Shown one piece after another: positions 21,409 to 33,001 of a DNA stretch of 64,000 nucleotides. The position numbers and the translations under genes were made by a program. The notes beneath the pieces are model-generated. The model did not search any database. It was not told the DNA's origin and saw nothing but the letters and a program-made list of their open reading frames with translations. Within the stretch, counting starts at the first letter, position 1; the number at the start of each line of letters is the position of its first letter. Origin of the DNA: Diphasiastrum complanatum (lineage: Eukaryota; Streptophyta; Lycopodiopsida; Lycopodiales; Lycopodiaceae); NCBI GenBank assembly GCA_029204225.1, contig CM055109.1, forward strand, positions 34,287,098-34,351,097, given 5' to 3'.

Positions 21409-23840
21409 CTACAACACTTCTGAATACACAATGTTTTGAGTGTACCTCTCCACTCCATCCACGTCCATAAATTGATTGTCTTTGTCAGTAATTAGCACAC
21501 GAGGACTTGCTACATTTTGCACTCTCGAAAGTGCAACATACAGCTGCCCATGACTAAACACAAGCCGAGGCAAATACAATCCAATCGTCCATAGTTTGCC
21601 CCTGTGCTTCATTTATTGTCATGGCAAATGCTGCTCTAATAGGAAACTGGACCCTCTACAATTCAAATAGTATGTTTGAATCGCTTAGCCCTATAGGGAT
21701 ACGTGGAATAAGGACTCTACTCCCTATATTCTTCCTGGTCACTATCTCCGCCTCTATGACCTGTCTACCCAATCTGAGGTTGATCAATCTTGTGCCATTG
21801 CACAATCCCTTGTGCGATGCTATCGATCGTAAAAACATCACAATCATCCCAATCTTCAGCGCCAACTTATGTGGAGGACACCCACTCGGTTGCTGGCTGT
21901 TCAAATACTCTATAGGGTGGACATTAGAGCCCTCACACTCAACAACACTATCGGCACTATAAAAAGTGTAAAAGCTGCTCAACAACCATTGCATTGATCT
22001 CATCCACGTCTTTGTTCAATGGGGTCAATATTGCATGACTTCTCAAAAACTCAACATCCTTAAAACGTTGTGCAACATTAGAAAATGTGAATGAAATCAA
22101 ATCGCCTACATCAAATGTCCTTAGGCACATGCCCTCTGGCAAGGAAATCAGGTCCAAATCACGATGCACGAATGTGGGCTCACGACCATCTCCCACACTC
22201 AACAAATAATCTACAAACCTCAACTGCTCATCCTTATCGCCACCCTCCATGCCCATGATGCGCATGTTCTTTGTCAATTTGTGCAGCTCCGTGTGTTTCT
22301 ACAAACGCGAAGCGTCTACAAACGCGAAGCGTTGACAATTTGCGCTCGACTACCACGTGGTACCACCGATAAAATCTATTGAAAATCACCCCCAAAAACA
22401 ATTGGAACTCCTCCAAATGGAGCGTCGATACTCAGAATATCTCATAGAGACCGATCTACACACTCTATAACATACTTATGGAATTCCAAGACATGCAGCC
22501 TCCCTATAATGCGTCCAAAAATATCATTGTTCTTCAGTAGGTCAATCAAATGCTGAAGCTTCATGCTAAAAACCCTCGATACCAAATCAGGTCTATTTGC
22601 AGCTTTCTGCTGGAATCGCAACTCTCTCCTCACCTCCAACCAATTTGGGTTCATCGTCATCGTGATGAACTAATGACGCGGTGAACGGATGTATGAAGAT
22701 GGAAGCACTACTCGCGTTCCTATGTCGTTAGAGGAATGAGCTCCCACAACATCAACAATACCACTACGAATTTCTCTACGAAAATTGTGCTAATTATTGT
22801 AGTAGTAGTTCATGTTATTTTGCACCATCTTTGTCATCATGTCACATGTGTACTCTTGCAACAGCCTTCCATCCTAATGGATCGGTGAAACATGCTCTGC
22901 ATGAACATGTATATGATAGTAGTAAAACTCTCGAACGGTGACAACTTTGTGACTACCCTCTAAATGCTCTTCAAAAGCATAAGAAAGTGCACCGTTATGG
23001 ACATCATCATCGACACGTGCGTCATCTCTGACGTGCACATGTGGGATTCTCGGATACCACCCATCAGTATAAAATGGAAATAATAGTACAAAATGCAATG
23101 CATCATATGACGAATGATGTTGTGTGATGAACTGCAAACCATCTTGAATGGAATGTAGTATGATGTCATGCATTCCATCACTCGGGGTCTGGTCTAAAGG
23201 CATAAGCACCGCAATCTCATTGTTTGTGGGAGCATTGAATTGCCTGCTCACTCTACTCTGCGAACAACCTAATACTATGCAGAGACAAATATCCTTTGTG
23301 ATGTTCTCCCGCATGATCCGCGCAACATTCTTAAAACGTTACGCAAATGGACTCACATCCGCCATCATGCTCTGCAAGACAAAGAGAACATCACGCCTAA
23401 GCTCGGAGATAATCTCTGATCTACCTGCAAATCATCACCATCCATGAAGTAAATATGCGAAAAGGAAGGCCTATCTGATGGCAACAAACCACCAATGTGA
23501 TGGTACAACCGCCCAGACACTCGAAATGTGTACGCGCCGCCTATGGAGTTGGAGATGGATCTATCCAGATTCACCCCAAGAGATGCGAATGCCAATGAGT
23601 TATTGTAACCTCGCATGTTCTTCCTAAAATGAGCTCCCGAGTCATCGGAGGACGTGATGATAAATAAAATAGCTCAGAAGGCAACGATGGCATCAAAGGC
23701 AACCGCACCTTGTCTTTCATGCAATAGAAACGACTATTCCTTTATTTTTTCCATCGCAAGGCCGACCAACATAATGGGCAAGAATTTTGCACTATAAGCC
23801 ATCTGAGAATGCAATCTCGATGATATACATGCTGAAAAGA
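21409..23840 (-). pseudogene. Helitron Rep/helicase pseudogene, internally deleted
   Basis: On the minus strand, blocks typical of plant Helitron proteins occur in order. Helitron_like_N: FRKNMRGYNNSLAFASLGVN, RVSGRLYHHIGGLLPSDRPS, SRQFNAPTNNEIAVLMPLDQ, ITQHHSSYDALHFVLLFPFY and NPNWLEVRRELRFQQKAANRPD. Then the C-terminal half of a Pif1-type helicase: GGVPIVFGGDFQ, HAILTPLNKDVDEINAMVVEQ (in part), FYSADSVVECEG, FLRSIASHKGLCNGTRLINL and GLYLPRLVFSHGQLYVALSR. The Rep nuclease active site and the helicase Walker A region, which should lie between 22440 and 22380, are missing. Several frameshifts and stops occur. Helitrons move by rolling-circle replication; this copy cannot. Confidence 0.88.
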
Positions 23841-24123
23841 CATCCGAATAAAGTTTTTGATTTGAAGACTAAAAACAACAACATAATATATGTAGCTGAG
23901 AGGTTATTGAATCATGAAACATCATTGTTAGGGATGACATCTTTCAAATCAGTTATTTGAGAGTGTGTGTGTGTGTGAGCATGATATAGGGAGAGAGCAT
24001 GGTACTTGGGGAGAGAACCGCTGCCAGTCGCGATCATGAGGGAGCTGCACAGTCGCAATCCTGAGAGAGCTGCCTGCCTACACAGTTGCGCGAGAGAGAG
24101 AGAGCTGCTAGTCTTGTCCCGAT

Positions 24124-24285
<162 letters not shown>

Positions 24286-24396
24286 CCGATATTGGGTTCA
24301 TTTAGCAATGGCCCGTTACTCATTAATGAAAAGGTGGCCATTTAAGGTTTATGGTGGCTAATAAAAGCTTAGGGTGGCCAATATGCATGCATACAT

Positions 24397-24444
24397 GGGG
24401 AGGAGGCTATGCATCCTTATCCCCATACATGCATCCTCCTCCCC
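24397..24444. repeat. Imperfect hairpin
   Basis: GGGGAGGAGGCTATGCAT pairs with ATGCATCCTCCTCCCC, with a two-base bulge (CT). It sits 22 bp before a second, perfect hairpin. Confidence 0.75.
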
Positions 24445-24466
24445 AAGGGTTTTAGTTCAAAAAATG

Positions 24467-24519
24467 TGTATGCATGGGTGAGGGGAACAAGATGCATGGT
24501 CCCCTCACCCATGCATACA
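24467..24519. repeat. Perfect hairpin, 20-bp arms
   Basis: TGTATGCATGGGTGAGGGGA at 24467-24486 is exactly complementary to TCCCCTCACCCATGCATACA at 24500-24519, with a 13-base loop. No transcript evidence; could be a MITE core or a small foldback element. Confidence 0.85.
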
Positions 24520-25386
24520 AAAGTGTATGTAAGTTTAAATATATGTATGTAAGTTTAAATGTATTCTAATTTGTAAGAATGCATACCAAAGTTATTGAGC
24601 TTGTGCAATGTGTTTTGTTCTTTGTGAAATTGTCATGATACTTTTTCTATTTATGTTGCTTTTAGTTTGTCCATTTAGGCACATCTTTTACCAATATAGG
24701 ATTGAGATCGTGCAAGCAACAATTTACATGTCTTGTGAATTTATATTTTGAACTCTAGGCTAATAGATGTTTTCTTTGAAATATTTGAAAGTGCGAATGT
24801 CAGTTGTGAATAAAGAATGTGTAAGAAGTTTGTGATGAGGAACTTGAATTTTTGGTGCACCAATTGTGGAGAGGAAGGCTACAACAATTGTCATACTACT
24901 ACAACTTCATACTATGATCAAACAACATATGATGAAGAGTTGTTTTTATGCCCCTATCAAACTAAGAGGAAGGTTATTCATATGTATCTATGCCAAATCC
25001 AAATCGACAATAATAAACAAATGCATTGAGGCCAAACTTTGCACCTAAACATATGAAATGTATCATAATTTTCTCAAATGTTGAAACATTCAAGAGCTAA
25101 TACCCCAAATATTTAACAACCACAACAAGTAGTAGGTATGTGCTACAATTGTGGGTACAAGGTCACTATGTCCTAAACCTAGAAGACAACCAAGATATGT
25201 ACCATTACGTGTGAATTGCTCAGGTGAAGGTCGTGTTACTTATAACTACTCAAAACCACTAAAACTACGTCCTAATCTCACTACGTCTAGATGATTCCTA
25301 AGCCTAAACCAAATATAATCAACTCTAACGTAGTAGTCCAATGAATTGAAGTAGTGACAAAAGAGGCAAATGACAATGGATGGCGG
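24520..25386 (+). other. AT-rich region with a zinc-knuckle-like scrap
   Basis: Nothing intact. The plus frame near 24850-24895 reads FWCTNCGEEGYNNCHT, reminiscent of a decayed gag zinc knuckle (CX2CX4..) lacking the His spacing, with no capsid or pol around it. Otherwise no recognisable content. Confidence 0.3.
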
Positions 25387-25550
25387 GCCTTGACATTTTG
25401 CGAGTAAATTTTTTGCAAGTTTCTTTCTTGCCATAATTTAACAAAAAAATAGGCTACCTTTGTTATGCCACTACTTGATTGTTTATCATTAAAAATTGTG
25501 GTTGGGTACATAGTTAAAAATCTCACAATGGACTTCCAAAGTAGGAACAT
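25387..25550 (+). repeat. Dispersed repeat, copy 2 (partner at 13408-13590)
   Basis: CCTTGACATTTTGCGAGTAA, then TTTTTTGCAAGTTTCTTTC and GTGGTTGGGTACATAGTTAAAAA, align with the 13.4-kb copy in the same orientation. AGCACG-type motifs follow to about 25770 as they do there. Confidence 0.5.
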
Positions 25551-25989
25551 TTTGAAATTGATTTTTTTTTGTGGTAGCATCCAAAGATAGCACGTGGGTG
25601 TGCCAAGCTAAACCACCTGAAGTAAGACAATAATAAATTCGAGCAGTTTCACTTGACACGCCAACATGTTATATTTGGAGGCTACAATTTTTTTTTTCCA
25701 TGTTTCATTTAGCACGTTAGTGTGCTATATTTGAAGGCTACAAAAAAAAATTTCCATCTGTTTTACTTAGCATGTGAGGTTCAAAAAAAAATATCCTAAA
25801 ATAATATGTTTACTCAAAATCTGATTCTCAAATGTGTCAAAATACATTTTCCATTCTATAATTAAAAATTTTCAACCTATCATACATGTAATATATTCAC
25901 AAAAATACAATATAATACCTTTAAAGTAGATATTGTTTATGACAATGATGGTTTGATACTTGAATTGCCACATAGACTACACAATTTGG

Positions 25990-27630
25990 TACTTGCATTA
26001 TCACATACTACATAATTTGTTTTACATGAGAAAGTTGAAATATATGGCTTGTATGGTTCCTACATACTTGAGCTCCAGAAATTGGACTTTGATCTCGAGC
26101 ACTACTCCGACTTTCTTGATGGAAAGATGCCATCACACCACAATCATAAGTTCGTCGTTTCATATCAATTGATTCAATGCGATGATGACGACCATATGCC
26201 CACATTGCACTATATTTTTTATACTGCCACATGTTGATTATAATTAAGACAATAGTCAATCATCATACAAATTAATATTGTTCACTTAAAAAAAATAGAG
26301 TTATAGACAAACCTTCCAATCACATCCTCTTGCAAATTCCCATTTTGTGTCAGATATGAATTGTCCCTTTGATCTTGCTTGTTGGAGTGTATTAATCATC
26401 TAGTCTATGGTGCATTGGTTGTGGACAATGGCTCACAACATTATGTGAAGGTGCAGCTTGACCTTTATGCCTATTGCGTCAGTGTCGATTGCTAGTCAAG
26501 GCCCTTTTTTTTTTTTTTCTTGTTCATATAATTCCAACCACTTACCCATTACTCCTGAATTATAGAGCATGAAGGTTGAAATTTTTTCTCTCAAAATAGG
26601 TGTCATTTTTTTAAGACTACCCATACCTTGAAATTTTTCACCTTTCACCTTATTGCTTTCCTCATCATGCCATAGTCGTGGAGCAAATGGATCTATCTTA
26701 GTAACTTAAAAATAGAGATTCTTGAACTAACCGTTCCTTAGACATGTTTCCCTCTGGCCTTGCCTTATGATGCACAAAATCTTTCAAAACTTTCATGAAT
26801 TTCTCCAAGAAAAGCATCCACCTATAGAAGATTTTAACACAATGAGAGCATTATGTTATTCATTTAAAAAGAGTCACACTACATTTATTGAAACCACTAA
26901 AACCAAAATCATGTGCATTATACCTTGAGTGCATAGGACCGAAAATACCAACTTCTTGGACCAAGTGCACAAGCAGATGCACCTGTATGTCTAGGATAGA
27001 AGTTGGAAAATCCCTCTCACGCATACATACAGCCTCCACCATATCTTCATGTTTTGTTTGCACGTCTATCTCACAAATCTCCTTATCACACATCCATCTA
27101 CATCATGTTTGTAGTATAACTAGAATTTAGTATGTTCATATGATGTTATCAAAATTGTTTAAAAAAGAAACACCCAATTTCATAAGATGTGAACAAAAAA
27201 ATGTAAGAACCTGACAACGGATGCTAATTTGTAAATTGCATGACGAAGTTGATCAGTTAGACAACCACGAATGCACATTGGAAATATGTACTCGAACATC
27301 TTCAACCAATCATGAGATTTTAGACCATGGAGTTTTCCTTCAACTGTGAATGATGTTCGTAGTGAATGAGCAAAACTTGTTGGTGTTCTCATCCCAAATG
27401 ACTAGTCATATGTACTTATACTGTTCTTTCATAAGAATCCAAGGGGCTCTTGGAATAGTATGGAAATTTCCATTAGTACTTAATTTTGGACAATACTCTT
27501 TTTTTGTTTTTGATTCTTGTAGATCATGTCTGGCAGAAATACTATCTTTGTCGCCCACCAAGTGTTTCCATATTGATTCACCTGCATTTTTGAATACGTG
27601 CATAGGATCAAGCAAGTGATTGATCAAAAG
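25990..27630 (-). pseudogene. CACTA (En/Spm) transposase relic
   Basis: Reading the minus strand from 27627: LLDPMHVFKNAGESIWKHLV, IPRAPWILMKEQYKYI, KLHGLKSHDWLKMFEYIFPM, IRGCLTDQLRHAIYKLASVV, DFPTSILDIQVHLLVHLVQE, VGIFGPMHSRYNAHDF and VHHKARPEGNMSKERLVQES. These are the ordered blocks of CACTA transposases (Transposase_21 end and DUF4218-type region). A further block at 26150-26060, RRTYDCGVMASFHQESRSSA, matches the conserved downstream segment that follows an intron in such genes. The N-terminal half is missing and there are stops between blocks. No terminal CACTA repeats were located. Confidence 0.8.
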
Positions 27631-27732
27631 GTTATTCCAATATTGTTAACAACAAGATCGCACTGCCATCTGTATTCAAATTTCAAATTAACATCCCCCC
27701 CCCTCCCCCAAAAAAAAAAAATCTCATCGGAG

Positions 27733-28150
27733 GAAGGGCCGGACTCAATCAGTTACACTTTGATCTATGGAGAGAACCTATGGATAGAGAGTATGCATCT
27801 CTCATCAAAAACCAGACTTGGACTATTGTTGAATTACTTGCCAACATAGATGTAGTTGATTGCGAATTGGATATTCAAGATCAAATAAAAAGCGGATGGA
27901 AGTATTGTTCTAAGGAAAGCTCGACTTGTCACATGAGAATTTTTCTAGATCCTGAATATCGACTATACTGAAAATTTTAGTCCAATAGCAAAGCATTCTT
28001 CAATCAGACTTCTACTATCACATGTTGCTGCAACGAATCTAGGGTATAGACAACATATTTGAATGGAGTTATCAAAGAAGAGATCTACATGATACAGCCC
28101 GAAGGTTATCTAATCAACGACAGATAAAATCATGTATGTAAACTCCATAG
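27733..28150 (+). pseudogene. Ty1/copia reverse transcriptase fragment
   Basis: MDREYASLIKNQTWTIVELL at 27780-27839 is the conserved start of the copia RT domain. After frameshifts come DYTENFSPIAKHSSIRLLLS (about 27960-28020) and NGVIKEEIYMIQPEGYLI (28057-28110), all canonical blocks in the right order. The element is truncated before the catalytic YxDD and shows no LTRs. It is convergent with the CACTA relic and starts just after a C/A homopolymer run (27697-27722), a likely junction. Confidence 0.78.
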
Positions 28151-29501
28151 TGCTTGAGATGCAAGTACTTTAGGAGGTAAGTATTTATTTGAAATGCATA
28201 TCTGGCTAGAAACTAATATAATATGTATAAAGGATTTTCGCATGATAAAAAAAGTCCATTTACACTAATCAACAGTGAAAATGCTACTATGTCAAGTATG
28301 CAATATGAACATTACGCCCTTCCTTGCCTTATCCTCTTGGGCCTGTAAAAAATTTGATGTTTACGTGCCTAACGTCCTCTTGATGATGTGATTAACTTCT
28401 ATACACAACAAGACTCCAATTACACCTAATGTTGTTAACCTCCTCCTCCTCCTCCTCCTTGTTACATGTGTGATTAAGAGTAGCGGTGAGTGGGTATAAC
28501 ATAAGCCTGATACATGTCTAACATGTATCAATACTTGAACTTGGAGAGTGAATTTTTTGTAAAGAATTGGTCATCATTGAGAATTGTGGATATGAGATTG
28601 GTTAGTACTCATGTTGATACCCTATTGATAATTTGGCCTTATATGTGATAGATGATTACCAAATAAACTATTGAGTACTAAGCTTTTTGTTGATATTCAT
28701 GGACAATAAGTAAATCAACAAAAGGAAGTTCTCCAATATCAGAAATTGATGATTTAATTTAACTTAAAAACAATCACTAACCAAAGTTGACGAGTATTAA
28801 AATAACAATTAATCCATCCAACATTGATCTAAAGGGAGTTAGCAAGCTCCAAGAATAAATAAATCAAGTTGATTAATAAATCACGAGAAGCTTTTCCATG
28901 CGCATGACATTCACATCGTTAAAAAATAAAACTACAAATAGGATTTTAGAAGAATTAAAAGAAAAACTCATTTTAATACTCCAACTTACTCAAGACACCT
29001 CATCTTTTAGCAGATCTTCATAATAGCAAAAATATAAATATTTGAAATCACGAGAAGCTTCAAAATTTGTATTGAAGGAAAGAATAACTCAAATTTCATG
29101 AAATTAAATAAAAGAATTGATTATTTTTTCTCCCAATTAGCATGCAAAGACATTGAAAGTTTGAGTCTATGGTCATGATACATTGATGCTACAAGATTAA
29201 GCCCGCCAATCAAATTTTGCCACTTTCTATCTATTATAAATGTTAAGAATTTCCAAGTGGCAAATTTGAGACGTGTTCATATCTAAGCAAGCGTAGTAAA
29301 TATATATTGCCTCCTTTTAGCTTTGTTGTGTTAGTCATAGGCTAATGTAATGATTGGCTAAAAAAGGTGAGTTGTTGCTTTGAGGTGACTTTTAGCATTT
29401 ATATGAACTTGAACTTTTATTTTCATTTGTGTTTAAAATTGTAGTCATTATTATTATTTATTCTTTTAACCATTCAAATGTATATTATGTACTATGTCTC
29501 T
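28151..29501. other. AT-rich intergenic DNA, nothing recognised
   Basis: Contains a short (CCT)n run at 28440-28459 and no open frame of note. It may include the distal upstream region of clpX. Confidence 0.5.
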
Positions 29502-29590
29502 GTTGGGAGGAAGCTCGCTACCTGGTGTAGTAGGCTCGAGCCATGGGAGAGATGAGATGCATTACAAGTGATAGCAAGCTTCCTCCCAAC
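29502..29590. repeat. Small inverted-repeat (MITE-like) element upstream of clpX
   Basis: GTTGGGAGGAAGCTCGCT at 29502-29519 pairs with AGCAAGCTTCCTCCCAAC at 29573-29590 (17 of 18). The whole unit is 89 bp. No clear target-site duplication. It is followed by two loose ~60-bp repeats containing CATCTACT(T/G)TTAARAGGAGCT at about 29622 and 29669. Confidence 0.65.
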
Positions 29591-29867
29591 CAATATAAAA
29601 TGTAATCGACGAATGTCCAAACCATCTACTTTTAAGAGGAGCTCAACCAACACGAAACATAACAAAATCATCTACTGTTAAAAGGAGCTTAATCGATACA
29701 AAAACGTAATTAACTAATGGCCAAATCTCTATGCCAGATCAACAATGTTTCTTGGGAAGGTTGATCAGGGTCACACAACAAAGCTTATCCCAATATCTTA
29801 CATTACCTTGGCTTTTCCTCCTCCTTATAGACAACATCCCAAAGTCGTGTCCCCTTTTGCTCCCCAA

Positions 29868-29891
29868 CCCCCCCCCCCCCCCCCCCCCCCC
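29868..29891 (+). repeat. C24 homopolymer in the clpX upstream region
   Basis: Twenty-four consecutive C, followed by a TC-rich pyrimidine tract to about 29945. It lies about 380 bp before the clpX start; could form an i-motif/G-quadruplex. Confidence 0.95.
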
Positions 29892-30100
29892 TTGTTTCTC
29901 TCTCTCTTTTTTCTTTATCTTTTTCTTTCCTTCGTTCCTTTTGTTGCAAGGACGTTTTTCATTCCTCGTCCTCTCGCTCTCGCTCCCATGATCCTTTCCG
30001 CCATCCCCTCCCCCTCCTCCTCATCGTCATCGCATTGCCGCAAGGGGATGCCGGTCCCAGCTCTCTCCTCCCTTGTTGCTGTACCATCGCCTTCTCATTC

Positions 30101-30117
30101 TGCCGCTGCCGCTGCCG

Positions 30118-30154
<37 letters not shown>
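30101..30154 (+). repeat. (NGC)n trinucleotide tract in the probable clpX 5' leader
   Basis: Eighteen consecutive triplets TGC/CGC/TTGC-type, ending GCTGCTGCTGCGG, 115-170 bp before the clpX ATG. It is open in several frames (poly-Ala, poly-Gln or poly-Ser), which explains overlapping spurious open frames. Confidence 0.85.
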
Positions 30155-30268
30155 GGAGTTTCTGTTTTTGCACAGAAGGGTTGATTCTGTGAGCGCCATG
30201 TGATTGTGCTGATATTAGGGTTGCACATTTTTTCTGAGCTGTTGTTGGGATTGCTTTCCCTGGTGGCC

Positions 30269-31285
30269 ATGGCTTCAGCCGCGCCCTCGAAGAAGGCGAT
30301 GTACGTGGCAAGAGCTGGGGTGAATTCCTTGCGCAGGGCCAGAGCAGCTGGGGGTTTCAGGATGCCAGCATCTGAAAATTGGCATAGCCTTCTGTCTTCC
30401 CCATACAGTGGCAGCATTTCTTGTACTTCATCCACATTTCTATGCAGAAGTCCCTTGTTTCAATCTAACTTGTTTTTTATTCACAGTTTTCCCTCATTGC
30501 TCATCAATCATGGAAATGATGATGTTAAGCTTGGCACCGTCGTACCGCCTGTCATTCTTCCTCAACCCAAAGCTGTGCAAAAGCAAGGCAGCAGCGCCTT
30601 TCTGCAACAGTTTTTGACGCAAGAAGAAGGCGTGACCTACCGGAACAGTGCGGAGCATATCTTTAAAGCTAATTCTAGATGCGCCACATGTGACACGAAT
30701 TTAGCTATCACCTTCTCTTCTTCAGCTCCTTCATCTATCAACGACCACGCACCATATTCCCCTGTTGCAGATAATGGTAATTCAGCAAGCTCCTATGAAT
30801 CCACCTACACTTGTCCAAATTGCGAAAATGGCAATTTGCTTTGTTTCCCGAAGTACATGCTCAAAGATCTCCAGGATAAAAAAGTCAATTCAGCTGCAGT
30901 AACGGTGTTTATGGGGAATAGTCAGTCCTGGGTTTGTGGGTCATCAACGGTTGGCCCAATTGCTACTTTTCCAAGTTTACAGGTGCAAGTCTTGAGCACA
31001 GAAGGAGCTAGAAAGTACGGAGATAATCCACAACACTGGCAGCAGGGTGTTGGCATGACAATACCCCCTGCAGTGGCATTGCAGCAGGCTCCAACCCCAC
31101 CATTTCCTCCAAACACAAATCTTGTGCGTGCACAGCCTGGAACTGGAGGCTCAGGTGGAAATGGAGCTGGACTTGGATCCAAAGATTCCTGGGGTGGCGC
31201 AAGTCTGGCTGGCGACCTTCCCACACCCCGACAAATCTGTGAGGCACTCGACAAGTTTGTCGTTGGTCAAGAACATGCGAAAAAG
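30269..31285 (+). CDS. clpX: ClpX AAA+ unfoldase, mitochondrial type; exon 1 (339 codons)
   Basis: ClpX is the ATP-driven unfoldase that feeds substrates to the ClpP peptidase; plant nuclear CLPX proteins act in mitochondria. I place the start at ATG 30269 (context GCCATGGC) and not at the in-frame ATG 30200: from 30269 the N-terminus [17 protein letters not shown] is basic and Ser/Ala-rich as expected for a presequence, whereas the extra 23 residues are hydrophobic. Exon 1 holds a zinc-finger-like region with CATC (Cys138, Cys141) and CPNC (Cys182, Cys185), a longer Cys-pair spacing than bacterial ClpX, then a Pro/Gly-rich linker and the start of the AAA+ module ([22 protein letters not shown]). 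The exon ends at AAAAAG|GTTAGT, phase 0. Seven exons are visible; the ~150 or more C-terminal residues are outside the window. Confidence 0.93.
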
Positions 31286-31982
31286 GTTAGTGGTTTGGAC
31301 ATGTGCAGTAGAACATAGAGCTCTCCAGTGTTGCATAGTGGGATTGATTAGTGTAGAGTGGGTCAGGATACAAGAACTATTGTGACTTGTTCTGTAATAT
31401 CCACTGTCAGGCAGTGGTGGGACTTAATTTGAAAGATGACGGCGCATATCCCACAGGCAAAGAGAAAGTGAGAGACTGGAACATTTTTAGTCAAGAGGCG
31501 ATGGCAAGACCACATACAGACTGCAGTGTGCATCTTATTTTGATTGCACATTTCTAGAGATCTTAGACTCATGGTAGTTCATAATGAAGCTATCATCACT
31601 GTGCACTAATGGTAAAATTGAATAATGTTCATATGAAGAGAAAATGAGGTTTGATAGAAACTACTACGTGTTTCATCCTAACAGAAAAAATCACTTAAGG
31701 TGAAAAGTTTGACATTCTCCCATTGGATTGTGAAGTACTTGATAGCTACTTCAGGAGCTGCCACTCAAACCTCTATTGCCAATTGCATATAAATCTCCTT
31801 GATACTTTGTTTAGTGTAAAATTCAAAATTAAGCTGTTAAGCATCCTTGTTGCATACCTTAAGATTTTCCAAGCATAAGGGAATTCAACACGGATTATAA
31901 TTAAGTATCATAAATCATTTTCTTTTAGTATAATTGTAGCTTCTCTAAAATTCTTATTTCTTTTCAATCCTTGAGAGCTTGG

Positions 31983-32560
31983 CTGTCCAGTTAGTCCATT
32001 CCTAACGTGCTGGCCGTCGTGAATAGGAAACATTCTGGAAGAATCTATGATCCATCTCATGGTCAATATGTAATGCTTGCATATGTATTGAAAATCTACT
32101 GCCATGAATCTCAACCTATGTCCACCGGAATTGTATGCGTATACTCATGGAATCTAACATCAAGGTACACTTATCTACATGACAAGATTGACATGCACTG
32201 CTAACTAGAGTCCCGGGAAAGAGGACAACATGAATAGGCAAGCATCAGGTGAAGATTAAATCCAAATGAATCTATGACCCTTGGACATGCAAGATCGTCA
32301 AGCTAGGAGAGGATGGGAATCCTTAGTGCTACGATCCTACAAAGTTGGAGCAATGGATATATAAAACATCAAAGAAGAAACACACAAGAGAGGTGAGCAA
32401 CCTTTCTCTCCAATTGCATCTCAGAGCTTCCAAGAGATTGGAGATGTCAATTTCTCCTATTCCCAAAGTTCTAGAATTCCTAAAATTTTCCTTCCAACAT
32501 CCAATTTTGCTTCTTGCACTCCAAAAAGCACACGGATGAATGAATTTTCCTCTCTAGGCC
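31983..32560 (+). repeat. Dispersed intronic repeat, copy 1
   Basis: Begins CTGTCCAGTTAGTCCATTCC and includes CTAACGTGCTGGCCGTCGTG, CATGCACTGCTAACTAGA and GATGGGAATCCTTAGTGCTA. The same series appears at 56950-57430 and partly again at 57430-57720, all in clpX introns and in the same orientation. Non-coding; family unknown. Confidence 0.75.
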
Positions 32561-32880
32561 CTATTGTAAATATCCTTTGGGTAAGGCCCTCCTCCTTATT
32601 ACCTTTTCATGCAATCAATCTTAGCAATGTGCCCTACTTGTGAAATCGACATTCACGAAGTCGTTTAGGTAATAAATTGCCTAAAAATAGCATTGAACTT
32701 GGAAAATTACTACTCACACAAGTTACAACTTACCACTAGAATTTCAGTGCTAAATTCTGCTTTCTGACTGCAATTGCAAAGCTTGAACTTCAAACTTCAA
32801 AGTTTAAACAAGTCAATGACATTTGAAACTTCCCATAATTTAGAAATAAAAGATTCCAACACAAGTATCAATATAGTAAT

Positions 32881-32989
32881 AGTTATGGACTCGGCTCATT
32901 ACATTCGCCACGTCTTTCATAGCTTAAGTCTTGCTTATGTGATGCTTTCATAGCTTAGCTCTAGATCAGCTGTGGCTCTATTCGTAACT
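32881..32989 (+). repeat. Left LTR of outer element, internally deleted
   Basis: Only 109 bp compared with 443 bp in the right LTR. The first ~35 bp (to ...CGCCACGTC) and the last ~75 bp (TTTCATAGCTTAAGTCTTGC to CGTAACT) match; the ~334 bp between them, including the TATA region, are missing. Confidence 0.9.
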
Positions 32990-33001
32990 TGGTATTAGAG
33001 C
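32990..33001 (+). promoter_or_regulatory. Primer binding site of outer element
   Basis: TGGTATTAGAGC directly abuts the left LTR. It differs by one base from TGGTATCAGAGC, the usual plant LTR-element site complementary to the initiator Met-tRNA 3' end. Confidence 0.85.

Noticed and set aside
27733-27971. A small host gene on the plus strand
   Set aside because: The 63-codon frame matches the start of copia RT and later RT blocks follow in other frames.
29745-30435. Long overlapping open frames (152 codons plus, 158 codons minus) before and across the clpX start
   Set aside because: Produced by C-run, CT-rich and (NGC)n low complexity; the clpX frame with conserved domains explains the region.
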